Below are positions 21,736-35,000 of a stretch of DNA of 64,000 bases, piece after piece. The stretch comes from Diphasiastrum complanatum (lineage: Eukaryota; Streptophyta; Lycopodiopsida; Lycopodiales; Lycopodiaceae). The translations under genes were made by a program, and so were the position numbers. Numbering within the stretch: the first letter of the stretch is position 1; each line of letters opens with the position of its first letter. The notes under the pieces are model-generated. The model was not told where the DNA came from and made no database searches. It worked only from the letters and a program-made list of their open reading frames with translations. Location: assembly GCA_029204225.1 (NCBI GenBank), contig CM055101.1:31464519-31528518 (forward strand), given 5' to 3'.

Positions 21736-22278
21736 GTAATTTCTTATAAACAAAATTAATATAAGAAATCAAATACTAATTTTTTGCAACAAATGGAGAA
21801 GCTGAATTTTTTGCAGAACGAGGCCCTAAATTGTAGGAACGCCACAAGAATATTATAGTTATTGAGGTGCAAACTAAATTTTTGGAAGAGAAACTCAAAG
21901 TTGAACAAGTCCAAGTGGGTAAATTGTAGGGTTGGGTGGGTATCAAACTTTTTGATACTAGCTGGGTCCAAGTATTGCGATTTTTTTATTTATGGGCATT
22001 GACAAGTGTACGTAAAAATATCTTTTACACACTTCTTCTACTTGAAAAGGTATGTGTAATTTTTTTAATGTAAAAATTAAGAAAAAAATGTTTCCACGAC
22101 GGGGGAGGGCCACCTTTTGGCCCTTCCACCTCAAGGGCCTCGTAGGCAGACCTTGCCCTCCTCCGTAATAACTTATAAGTTCTTTTCTTGTGTATTTGGA
22201 GAGACCCTTAAATGGCAGAATTTGCCAAGTGTCAATCGCAGTGAGGTGTATAAATAGGCTCTCATTATAGAGTGCACC

Positions 22279-22303
22279 GCAGATGCACTATAGGTGCATC
22301 TGC
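22279..22303. repeat. Perfect 10-bp inverted repeat, 5-bp loop
   Basis: GCAGATGCAC and GTGCATCTGC flank TATAG. It sits about 660 bp upstream of the GEX2-like start codon and could form a hairpin or be a dyad binding site. No known motif is assigned. Confidence 0.8.
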
Positions 22304-22404
22304 TACACATGTCCCACACCATCCAAGTGGGGAGAAATCGTTTTTCTCCCTTAGTCCCATTCATTACCATTGGATGGAGTGGGGCCAGCACTCCAGGTCA
22401 CCCT

Positions 22405-22456
22405 ACGGTGCACTCCTTAAGTAGAACCGTTGCGGTGCACTCCTTAAGTAGAACCA
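22405..22456. repeat. Tandem duplication, 27-bp unit
   Basis: GGTGCACTCCTTAAGTAGAA recurs near 22,408 and 22,435, each followed by CC. It is non-coding. Confidence 0.8.
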
Positions 22457-22810
22457 GATGAGTAGAGTTGTTGACAGCAACCAGCTAGGCGCAGGGTTGC
22501 TAGACGCAGGCTTGATTAACTCAAATAGTATTGCTAGGTTATATATATGTTCCATATCACCGACCACTAGTTGCTTAACACGTTGCAAAAAAACAAAAAA
22601 AATTTGTCGATTGAAATCTTTATCTAAAAATAATAGTCATAAATACATTACTAATGTGTAAGGTACTCATTACTTTTGGAAAGTTGGAAGGTTACATTGA
22701 AAATGAACACCAAGGGAAGGGCTCCAACGGTAGCATGGGGCAACGGCGCCTTATACTTCCACCCTTACTACTAAGGAGGCAACTACCTCCCTTTCCTCAG
22801 CAGCAGACAC

Positions 22811-22815
<5 letters not shown>

Positions 22816-22856
<41 letters not shown>
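22816..22856. repeat. (GA)n microsatellite in the presumed 5' leader
   Basis: About 20 GA units lie 108 bp upstream of the GEX2-like ATG. Such tracts are common in plant promoters and 5' leaders. An effect on transcription is possible but not shown. Confidence 0.95.
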
Positions 22857-22858
<2 letters not shown>

Positions 22859-22964
22859 TGTTCGCGTTTCGAGCATAATGAACGATCACTGATAGTATTA
22901 TTGTTATCAATACGGATTTCGCAGTTTTTGTGAGAAGGAGTGAGTCGAGTTCAAATCCGAAAGC

Positions 22965-23037
22965 ATGGATTCTGAGTGCAATTCCATGGTGATGTTGTTG
23001 CTGCTGCTTTGCATCTGTTTCTCATATTTTCGACATG
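22965..23037 (+). CDS. GEX2: GEX2-like exon 1: signal peptide
   Basis: The exon encodes [20 protein letters not shown] and a few more residues to CATG|GTACGC (phase 1). The run [10 protein letters not shown] is a clear hydrophobic core. The spliced product continues [10 protein letters not shown]. The frame also runs on into the intron, but without domain similarity. Confidence 0.65.
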
Positions 23038-26000
23038 GTACGCTCACATTTAATCTTGGTTCGTTTCATGAGCATAGAAATGACAAAAGAGCGTCCAAGG
23101 ATGTAGATGATAACTTAATGCATGCCATTACCTGTGAGATCAATGAATCTCGTGGACTAAATAATGCTCCCCAGTACAAACATGGAATAATCGTGCAAAG
23201 ATATCAATCAGCTTCTTGTCCTTCAGCATAATGTAAGATAGTGACCAGTGCTCGGCAAAACTTTTCTGTGTAACCTTATTAGAAACTTTCTTGTCTCTAA
23301 CGAGAAGGTTTTTTTCAAACAAGCTGCTAATTTCAAACACAGTATCCTATTTATCAAATTGTCATTTGAAGGCCAGTAATTAATTTTTTTATTCAAGGTT
23401 AGATTGTTAAATAGATAGGTGACACTCCATCTCCAAGGCAAAGCCCCGCTGTGAATTTGTCATATGTTTTGAATCCCTTGCACACCTCATTTCAAGGCAA
23501 ATTCTGAACCATCCTGTCATTTGAATGGTACTAAAAAATGACACTCTTCATCTCAAGGATGGCATGGCTTCCAAATTCCAAGCAAAATGTTTGCAGAAAG
23601 TCCAACGATTGGTGAAAGCCACTTCTCAAGAAAGTGTTAGGGTCACTCAATTTCTAGAAACAAAGTCATGTTTTATTTTATACCCCACATGTAGTGTAGA
23701 TACTAGACTATATATTCTCCAAGTCAAAAGAACAAGAAAAACTACTGGCTGGAATATTTAATGTTAATGTTGTTAGGTGGTAAGAAAGTTGATAAAATTT
23801 TTGCAACAATTGAAACGATTTGTTGCACCGAAGTGAAGCATCTTAAAAAAACTATAAACTTAAAACAAAAAAGCTAAGATGCAAGTTCTATGGATTTTTA
23901 TGTAATTGTTGCTTATTACAAGCACTGAGATTTGTGAGATGGTTAACTTTCAATGTAAGTAAAATTTACCGTGGTTCTAGACCATCTATGATAGTGGTTA
24001 TCTAAAGCAATCTAGATGATATAAGATTGTGACATGATTTATTTCAATTTGTGTGAAATTTATCATGGTTCTTGTCCATTTATGTTGTTTGATAATGTAA
24101 AGCAAATTGGATGACATAAGTACGTGACATGCTATATTTCAATGTCCAACGTGGTTCGCGTTCACTTATGCTATTCATGTTATTGATAATCTCAAGCAAA
24201 TTTGAGGATCAACTTTCAATGTAAATAAAATCAAGCATGGCTCTAGTCCATTTATGTTATTGATAATCTAAAGCAACCATATGTACGATTAGGTAACTTT
24301 CAATGTAAATAGAAATTTACTTTGCTTTTAGTCCAATTATGTTATCAGATTACCTAAAATAGTTTAGATGATATATAGTTTTCACATAATATCTTTCAAT
24401 CTATTAAAATTTATCATGGTTTTTGTCCTTTTATATTTTCTAATCATCAAGTTAGATGACATAAGATTGTGACAAAAGTTAATTTTCAATGCAAATAAAA
24501 TTGAGCACAACTCCTGTCCATTTGTGTTATCTGATAACAACCTTAAGCAATTCAAATAAAGGTATCTGTTAGTCTTTTGTTACTAAAAATGAATAAATGA
24601 AGCATTTCTTTTTTTTGCAGTTGAGTTGAACATGATTAGTACACTTTGTACCACCAACAGCCTTGCTAGAACTTCTACCACCACCACAATGATAGAAGGA
24701 ACTCCTTTGGCTTTCAGTGTCATTGCCTACACGCAGGCATGCGAAGCTTCGCCTTGTGTGGCTTGTAGTCTAAGTTGTCCTTCTTGTGCCTACTACACTG
24801 GCATTCCTTATTTTGCGTTTGATGTTGTTGACTTTGCCAATGCAACGGTACCTGATGTAACGTGTTCAGTTGGAAGCATGACAAATGCAGGGAAATTTTC
24901 AGCATCTTGCCTTGCCATGAACTCATATGCAAGTAATAGCACACAGTTCCGCCTTCGGATGAATATAACAGAGAGTGGGAATGTGGTTTGTGGTAGTATG
25001 GGTAGTGTTCTGCTGTCTGCAGGTATGCCTGCCACTATTTCTTGTTATGTACTTTCAGCAACAATAGTTAGATTGTCAAATAAAGATTTTAGGTGTGATT
25101 GATCTGATTTAGTTTGTTTAGGGAAATGCCATCTTGGTTCTACTTTTTCCAACTTTTGGTCTTTTCTAAACATCGCAACAAAACTGAGACCAAGACAAGA
25201 TTGCAAATATGTAGATCATGAAATGTTGAACAAAGATAATTAATGATAGACTTGATCTCTGCCTGTAATATGCAATATTTATTTGAAATGCATAAGCTAA
25301 ATGTGTTCACTTGATCTAAAATGTCACTCTTGGAGCTAGCCCCCATTAATGAATGCTTGATAATGAGGCCCCGAGGCATATTTATACGGAGTGGAGGAGT
25401 GCATTTTGCATTGTGACTGAGGGTGTGGGCAAGCCCTACCCTCATCCAAAGGTGGAGAATACTTGTGAGATGCCATCATCATATCTCCATCATGATGGCC
25501 TCTCCACCATTGAATGAGGTTGGGGCCTTGTCTGCACCCTCAATTGTTGTGCAAACCCATGCTAGTGCTAGAGCATGTTATGAGCTCAATCACATATATT
25601 GATATTAATGAGATTAACTAGTAGCTAAGCATATACAAGAGATCTCCCATGAAGAGCCCAAGCAATACTTGTTAGAAGAGAAGCAATACAATAATGTACC
25701 TAATGACTAAATGGTAGCATAATATATAATATATAAAGGCCCTTAGTGAAACGTTCTAAAGATTCAGGGCAAGGGCAAATCAGGATAGTACCTAAAGGTA
25801 TACTAATTAGGGTAGCTAGCAATCAAGGGAGGACTAGGCCCTTAACTAGCATAGTTTCTAGCCGATTCTAATCAGTCATTTGAAGCTGATTCATGCGGTT
25901 TGAATTGATTTGAACCCTTTTCTTTTTTTAGTGCTAAGCCTTTGTTCTTTTAAATGTTATTCATAGCACTTTATATATATATATATATCACTACTAGTAA

Positions 26001-29000
26001 CTATTGTGTTCGTGACACGTGCATTGATGTTTGTGCATTGAAAGTTGAGAGTCAAGACTGGTAGTCTGGTTACTTCCGTTAGCATTGAGCAATTTGAGCT
26101 GCAAGCAAAAACTTGGACAAACATGAATAATCATAGTAGATACATCATATTAGTAACTACTGATAGCCTCTGAAACCGCAAGCTGAGCTTAAGATCCAAC
26201 ATGCAATATCGTACAATTACATGCAAGATCATATAGTGACATGCAAGCTGAAAATTAGCATCGACGAGAAAAAGACATAGCGAGGGGCGAAATGGCTGCC
26301 CCCCCCAGTCCTGGGATCTTATTCAAGAGACATCAGTACAAGTAATTGATAGTAGTAATTGTCCAATCCTCAGTCACATAGGCACTGAAGAGATCTCATT
26401 ATGATGTTGCCGTCGAGGCTTGAGGAGGTGGATCTTCAAACAAAGTTGTATGCCACGATTCTTCAGTCAACTATGAGTTCTAAGGCAAAGTCCAAGAGAT
26501 TATTTGCAATGGATCAGGCTGGATTCAGGTCAGATTCGATTCAAACTCGCATGACAGGGTACATGTAACACCTTACCAGATGTCCTTTAGAACTTGCATC
26601 CTAGGACTGGAATCGTTCGTAACCGTTATCCTGCTGGTAGTCAGTTTTAGAAACCATTGCTGATCGAATGGTTCCCTTGATGATCCTATGCTTCATCAAT
26701 TTCTTTGAGCACAGCAGCTGGTACAATCTATTGGTTTTCACTCCTTAAGCATTATAGCCTAACACTGAACCCCTTCAACAAAGACCCATCACCCTGTGAT
26801 CACTGCATGTAAATAAAATAATCAGTGTTGTTGCCAAGTAAAATGGATTCTGGGCCCATAGTATCAAAGAAACCATAATATATTGTTATGTCCATAAGTT
26901 CTTAGACATATATGCTATTTACCTTTGATGCAGGAATTTGGTAGGACCTGACAGGATTGCATGGTGCCCCAACCTTTATTGTACTCTATATATACCCTTT
27001 AGTGGTGTACTTCATTTTATAGCTTTATGATTTGAGTTTGGTAAGTTTCTTTGTAGGAGAACTTAGATAAGGGAGAGCTCTTTTGTTGGAGGGTCTATCT
27101 GGAAGGGCTGTGCCTATTATTGTTTATTTTTGATTTTTTTGCTGGAAAATTATTATGTTTTAATAATTTGTTGTTCAAGTGTTTCTATCGTGTATGAAAT
27201 AGAATATGTTTACTTATGCCTTCTCTTCTACGGCTGTCTGCAGCTTGATTCCTTCCCCCATTGTATGATCATTCAAACAAGGTGTAAATCTCACCCAAAC
27301 AACATATTCCAATTCGGCTGTGCAATTATGATTTACTGACTGAGTTTCCTCTGCCTATGGGTCTTCATATATATGAGCTCATGTGGATGTATCTTTATGC
27401 ATGTGACCTGTACCTGCATGTTGGTGTGGATGACAAATGTAGGGATGTTGCAGCACGTAGTCCCTACTATAGATGGAGTCAAAGATTGCACATCTTTTAT
27501 GCTATGTTATGTTAACATCCATGCATGTCTTGGCTTCACAGTTTTCTGTTTTACTGAAATTGAAATCTGACTCGTGACAATCTTCAAACTTTGAAATTTT
27601 GGACACTTTCAGGTTTGCCACACCAAATATTATTCTACCAATGCAAATCTGAGGAAGTTGTATTATAAATTTAGTTGTGAAGAAAAAGTTGAAAAAAAAA
27701 ATCTCATCTTAAAAAGTTTGAATGATGGTACTCAAGAACCAAAGTCTTTTTGACTTGTAGCTTATTGGAAAATTCTCTAGAAGGAAATTTTGGAATGTCT
27801 TCAGTTTTGTGAAATTTTACAAGAGCTTGAGTCACACAAATCAGCATCTAGACATTGCAGAACTCATCTGGTGCTTCCTGCTAAAATTATGTTGTTCTAG
27901 TAAAAGGTCTTACCATGAATAAAAGAGTCACCTGGATGTCGCAGCTTGCTTATGAAGTTCTCATTGCATATGATTTTTTACTGACCGTGCTCCTATTGAT
28001 CTGTCAATCCATGTAGGACCAATTTCAATTCCTGATTGTACAGCAGCATGGAAAGGTGCTGTGAGTACATTCAAAGCGGGAGATAATGCAACATTGACTG
28101 TGCACGTGATGGATGCTTATGGTAATAATGTTAGTCCTGCAACTGGCAGACTTGAGATGTTGAGAGTTAGCACAGAATTGATAGCATCAGCTGGCACAAT
28201 TCACAGTATCTCCTCCCAAATCGGTAACAACTCCCAATTGGGATATCAAGACATCATATTTAGTCCTACGTCTGTAGGCCAGTTCTTATTACAGGTGGTT
28301 AGCAAGGGTACAGGTCTACCAGGCTCTCCATTTCCACTTACTGTCATTGCAGGTAAGAAGTGTCAATTTTCATACTGATTCGCAACTTGATTTTGCAGGT
28401 AACCATGTCGACAATTTGTGTTTGCATCTTCTCATCAATAGAAAACAACTACTTTGTGAACATTGGTAGGGCGTTTATATTCTCTTACTTTGAATGATGA
28501 CAGTTGCAGCCTGTAAGCATGTATTTGCTCTCATCCCTAATATGTTAGGATATTATTGTTTATAAATGCAACTTCCAACTCGATGGCAGTAGGCATCGAC
28601 ATTCATGCTACTACTTAGAGCCAAGTTCATTTACTCACAAAATTGTGGACTTTGTTGATATGATACTGTGATACCAAATACAATACCAATGCTCATGAGC
28701 TATGAATTTTGGTGATATTATGCTCAATCCTTCTCCGAATTTCCAGGCAATATTTCGGTACCTGCATGTAGAGGTCATTTGACCGGCAATGTCATGCCCA
28801 CGTCTGATCTCGGACTATTTGTCCCGTTAGAGGTTAGTAGGCCTACCTCGACCGAAAAACTCCTTGGTTCGACAAAGGTCTCGCAGAGAAAGATACAACT
28901 TGGATTGGAACTCAGCAAAGCATAACTGATTAACCTCGCCAATCCGGCTCAAAGCATTAGCGATATAATTCGACGTACCTCGATGGTACTTAATGTCGAA

Positions 29001-32000
29001 TTCGAACTCCTGAATGAGTTCTGACCCCAGTGGGCCTAACGGCCCTTAACGACCCTTAAGGTCCGAGGCATCACAGATAAACTTAAGAGACTCATGATCT
29101 GTCATAACCACGAATTTAGACCCGTACAAATAATGTCTCCAGATCTTTAACGTGTGGATGACAACAAAAAGTTCCTTCTCATAAGTAGAATATCTACTTT
29201 GAGCTGGGTCCAATTCCTTGCTTTCGAAAGCCACGGGTCTACCATCCTGGTAATGGACTGCACCCATCGCATAGTCACTAGCATCCGTTTGCACCAGGAA
29301 AGGTTTGCTAGGGTCCACTATGTGTAAGATAGGGGCGATAGACACTAACATCTTTAAAGCTTCAAAGCTTTGATTAAGTTCATCGGTCCATATAACAGGT
29401 GGACTTCGAACGCCTTCCGACTTTCTTCTTATGACCCTTTTTAGTTTTTCTTTTGGCTTTCTTCACTCCCTCAAGAAGATTTGTTAGAGGAAATGTAATT
29501 AAGACATAGTCTTTAATGAATTTATGGAAAAAACTGTGAAGCCTAAAAAAGAATTTACTTCCCTTATGGTTTTCAGGATAGGCCAATCATGAATTTTCTG
29601 GACCTTATAGTAATCAATCTCAAGACCTCGATCAAAAACGATATGTTTTAAGTACTTGAGTCTTGTTTGAAAGAGCTCACACTTAGACTCTTTAGCATAA
29701 AGCTTTGCATGCCTTCGAATATCTAAGACTGTACGCAAATGTGCCTCATGCTCCTCAAGAGTCCTACTAGAAATCAAAATGTCGTCCAAGAATACGACTA
29801 GAAACTTTCCTAGATATGGACGAAGAATATCGTTCATCATCTGTTGGAAGGTTGTCGGGGCATAAGTTAGACCAAAGGGTAAAACTAAAAATTCCTAATG
29901 GCCATATGTAGAGCAAAAACCAGTTTTGGAAACATCCCCCTCGTGGATTCTAATTTGATGGTACCCCAACCTAAGGTCCAATTTGGTGAAATACTTAGCA
30001 CCATTCAATCGGTCCATTAAGTTGTCCATTTGAGGTAAGGGATAACGGTTCTTAATAGTCATTTTATTAAGTTTTTTGTAATCGACACAAAGATGAATAC
30101 CACCGTCTTTCTTGCCGGTTTACAGTACAGGAGCTCCCCAAGGGGATTTATTAGGTCGAATATGACCTTTACGTAACAACTCCTCAAGCTGCCTGGCTAC
30201 CTCATCTTCTTCATTCGGGCTCATCTTGTAAGGAAAAAGCTATCAGGAGAGCTATTAGGAAGGAGATCTATGTGATGGTCTACTCCTCGAGAAGGGGGAA
30301 GACCCTCAGGCAACTGCTCACGGAAATAACCCCTTTATTCCTCCCTAACTCTTTTAAAGATTTTGCCCTCAGGCGATGATTCTAAATTAACATAAGAAAA
30401 AGACAATGCTTTAGAGAAAGACGATACATCAACATTGAAATTATGAGTAACAAAAGCATCCATGTAAGATTCATCTTTCAAATAACATATATACGATTGA
30501 TACTCAAAATTCAATAAACATTGATTAGCCTAATGAGCAGTTACAAAAGGTAGATCAGGCTTATCGCCTTTAAGATAAACCATAGAGCCATATTATGCAG
30601 GAAAGATAAACTATGAGTTACATAATCTTTCTTTAATGACTCATTCCTAGCATAAAACGGATCAACATCGTGGCAATGAAGGGAACATCTCGGCCGCGTC
30701 ATCTAAAACCAAGCAATATGGAACAACCAGAAATGCCAAGGAACCAGAATAAGATCAAGTAGCAACTAGGAATGCCAAGGTATCCATAATGCCCAAGATA
30801 ATAGAGGATCAGTCCAAAAGAGAGGGACATCATACCAAGGTATCCAAAAAGCCAAGAAGGTAGAACTGCATCAGCAACAGGAAGCCAATAAGGAAACTGG
30901 AAAAGACATGGAAACTCATTGCGAATAGCCGCATCATACACGTAACCATCAACCATATGTGCAAACTCAGTGATATAGGTGCCCCAAGAAAAGATAGTTG
31001 CATCGGAAGACCAGCACCAAGGAGTAGGAACATAAGCAGGATGACAGGCACGCTGTAATAGCATGGAAAAGCAAGCGATATGCCAGAAAACATGGAGCAT
31101 AAAGAGATCATCCTGACAAAGGATTGCTAAAATGGAGAAATGTGCACCAGCATGGTCAAAGGCCCAAGGTATCCATAAGGCCCATGAATGAGAAGTAGCA
31201 ATGGCACACGGTACCCTCAAGGCCCATATCACGAGAAGAGCAACATGCCAAAAGCTCCAGAAGGTCCAAGAACTCAATGCATCATCTAAAAAGACATGAT
31301 GCGTGAAAACGGTAGCAACAAATCTAGAAATAGTAGAGGCCCCAACCAAAAACCTGTGTAGCCGAAAAACTCATCCAGAAAGACCTCATATGGACATACC
31401 AATCCATCATAGTATACACCCAAAACGGATGGAGAATCCGATGACCCATTGGAACTGGCCGCAAGTGTAATCCCAAAGTACACACCAGGTGCACAAGTAA
31501 AGAATAGAAGAAATGCACTGGAACGAGGAACAGAATCCACAACATCAGTAGCAAGCATCGGAGCAATATCCACGTGTAGCTGAGAATGAGTATCAAAGGA
31601 CATATGAGCAACACTGAAGTATATGGCGGCAACATCTCCAAAAACTATCCAAGAGAGGAGAAGGAACTCTCTCAAGGTACTCTGATGGTCTCGGAACACT
31701 AGAACAAAGTGGCAACTTAGCATTGGAGACCAAGCGATATGGAGCAACCCGAAATGACAGGGAACCTGAAGATCACCTGAACAAACAGTAGTTGGAACGG
31801 AGGCAATAACCCAAGCCATCAAGATATGTCAAGCCTGACAATGAGCAACAATCCAAGGAACAGGTAGAGAGCCACATGCATAATCATAGAGATATCCGCA
31901 CCATAGGCAATTAGTAACATGGAAAAACCAGCACCAATCAACAGGTCCAAATGAAAACCAAGCTATATGTAATAACCAGGAATGCCATATATCCATAGCT

Positions 32001-35000
32001 GAAAATGAAGCAGTAGTGTAAGCAATAGGTCCAAATGAAATCCAAGCGATACATAATAACCAGGAATGCCAAATATCAAGAGGTAAAAAGGAATCAATCG
32101 CATGAAAAACCTCTAATGCATAAAAAGCCCAAAAGTGTATACCATCGGCATCATGGACTGCAGCAAACCTTTACGTAGAAACACAAGAAGACTGAAGGAT
32201 GCCCGTATACTCATCTAGACAGATTCTAGCATATAAATACCCTAAATAATTAATAGTGACCATCTGGCAAATATCGTCGGATGGAAAATGTGTAATAGTA
32301 ATGGCCAAAGGCGCATGAATCATGTAAGGAATCGTAGAATATCATGAGGCAGATCACAAACCTCAAGCAGAGACCCATGGAGTAAAGCGACAACCAAATC
32401 ACCAATAGTGAGGGAACCATCAAACGTGGACCCGTAATGAACCCCATAGAAATCAGCAGGAACATCGGCCATAACGGACTCAAGAGATGGAGATATGGAG
32501 ACCAATGGAGAAGGCACTGCACCAACCACCGAACTAGGAGGGCTATCTGAGGTATGCGCAAAAGCAATAGTAGAAATACCACCAAGGTATACGGCCTCAA
32601 TATCAATGAAACCAAGAATGACCACTGAATATGATATCTGTGAATCAAGGCATATAGGCGCAAGGCATGCAGCAACAACCTGTAAATCCGGAGCAGCATT
32701 AACTTGAGGAAGAGGACCCACAGATGGTGAAAGTGAAGCAGCAACTGATGTACTCTGAATGGAAAGAAGAGCTGCATCCTGAGCCTTTGGCAGGCTACGC
32801 ATAAACTGCTTCCCGGTAACCAACTGATAGTTGCCCTGGGAATCAATATCAGCAAGTGAATGATGCTGACCAGCACGAGTAAAGGAAGTGTCTGCTGAGA
32901 GAGATCCACAACAACAGTACCAAGTGAAGAGAACCAGTCTGCACCAAAAATAATGTCATAGCACTCCAGAGGAATGATGTAGAAATCTGCCTGACCAGAA
33001 AAATCACCAATGCGATAATCCAAGCCTTGAAACATCTGAGAATTGGGAAAAGAATGGGAACGAACAATCTCAACACTGAGAGGCTGAGAGGCTGGGAAGC
33101 AGGAACAGGTGTAGCACGAATCCTGGTGGAAATGTAATTGATAATAAATGAATGTGTATTGCCTGTATCCACTAAAACAATATACTCTCGCCTCGCATCT
33201 AGAATAATATGATCCACAAATGGAACAACATACGTAGGCATAATAACAGAAGCATCAAATGATAAGTTCTAGCCTAAATATGCATCTAGAAGAACCGCAT
33301 ACTCATCTAGACGGGTATCAGCAAAATCAGCTAGTGAGTATACAATAGGACCATCATGAAATGTATAACCATATGCCATATGGAGATCTACTGGAGTAGC
33401 CAAAGCATCTGAAAGAGCAACCGTAGACCCATGAATAATATCGAAATAAGGAGCATAGGCGACAACTTCATAGCATGGCGCTCAGGAACATGAGTAGCAT
33501 CAAAGTACTCAACAACAATATCAAAGCATGCAACATCGGCAATAGTAGAAAGGCATACTATATCAGTATCAAAGCATGGAACAATATCATAGCATGCAAC
33601 GACATCGATAGCACCATCAAAGCATGCAATGGCATCATCAATAGTATCATAGCATGCTATATCAGTATCAAGGACCATATCAGCCGCAACCTGTATATGT
33701 GAATCAGCATCAGTAGAAACCTGTATATGTGACTCTGACTCACTATGGGATACAATGACGAGCTTAGGTAGATCAATAGCTATCTCAAGTAAATCAGGCA
33801 ACTCACTCACACTGTGTGATATAGAATCATCGTCATGTGTATCGCTAGCAATGTGTGAATCAACCTCATGTGAATCGTTAGAAATGTGTGACTCTATCTC
33901 TATTCCTACACAAGAAAATGGAACCTCGCATATGGAAGAATGCTCACGAGTAATACCACTCGTAAGAGCGAGAGGAGGAACAAATACAGAATTATCATTG
34001 GAAAATATAAGAAGGCGAAGTACAGGTAGAAAATCATGCCACTCAGAGATAGGCGGATGAGAATGGACATGGTCAAACCACTTCGACCTAGCAGAACCCT
34101 TTAATAGAAAAATTGCATCAAGAATCTTATTAGGACCTAGGCAAGTTGGCCGAGAAGTATCAAAGTAATATTGAAGACGTGTGAGCCATTTGTCGAACAT
34201 ATGTTCAGATGGTATATTACTATTAAAAACAAAAAGATAATCTATAGGGGAAAGAGACCGAAAATCAGAAGTCATGATAAAAAATAAAAAAAGTACCGGA
34301 AAAGAATAGGTAACCCAATGATCCAAATAATTTGGGTGGTTTTTTTTTATATTTTATTATGGAGCATCGTAGAAAACGAAGAAAAAGTGAAAAACGAAAT
34401 CGACGATGAAAATGAATTATGGAATCGAAACGCAAATGGAACGAAAACTAATAACAAATAACAAAAGACAAAATGAAGAATGCGATGGAAAACAGAAACT
34501 ACAAAATGGAATGGAAATAACAAAACAATAGCCACAGGTAGAAAGTTAAGCTAGACAAGATGCTAATCAAGTGGACGAATTGAAGGAGAGGACATAAGTC
34601 GTACACCAATGAAAAGATGTGAAAAAGCTTGCTAAAGATTAAAAAAAGAGGGAAATGCAAATAGTGTAAGTAGTACCTTGCAATTGCAATCGAAAGCGTG
34701 CTGAAAACGGTAGCAAAATGGAGAGATATCGGGCAGCTACCAAATAGAGATAAGAGGGGCTTGCAAAAGCAACCAAATAATGAGAGAAATAAGTAGCAAG
34801 CAAAAGAGTATATGGCTGGAAACCAACTTGGGAAAGAGTACAAATAAGTTGAGTTGTGGATAGCAAGCGGAAAGTAAAGTAGGATGCTGGAAGTAGGTGA
34901 TGGTGGGCTGGAAAATGGGCAGTAGGTGGGCAGTAGTAGGGTGCCAGTCCTCCTCCAAACGATAGTGATAATTTGCAAATAAGTGGAGAGAAAACTGAAG

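Noticed and set aside
23038-23231. Read-through of exon 1 as an 88-residue protein
   Set aside because: The donor CATG|GTACGC in phase 1 fits the next exon, and the extended part shows no domain.
30699-31349. A 216-residue multi-pass membrane protein gene
   Set aside because: Its hydrophobic, Trp-rich character comes from degenerate repeats inside a family A element, and other frames of the same repeat look equally open.
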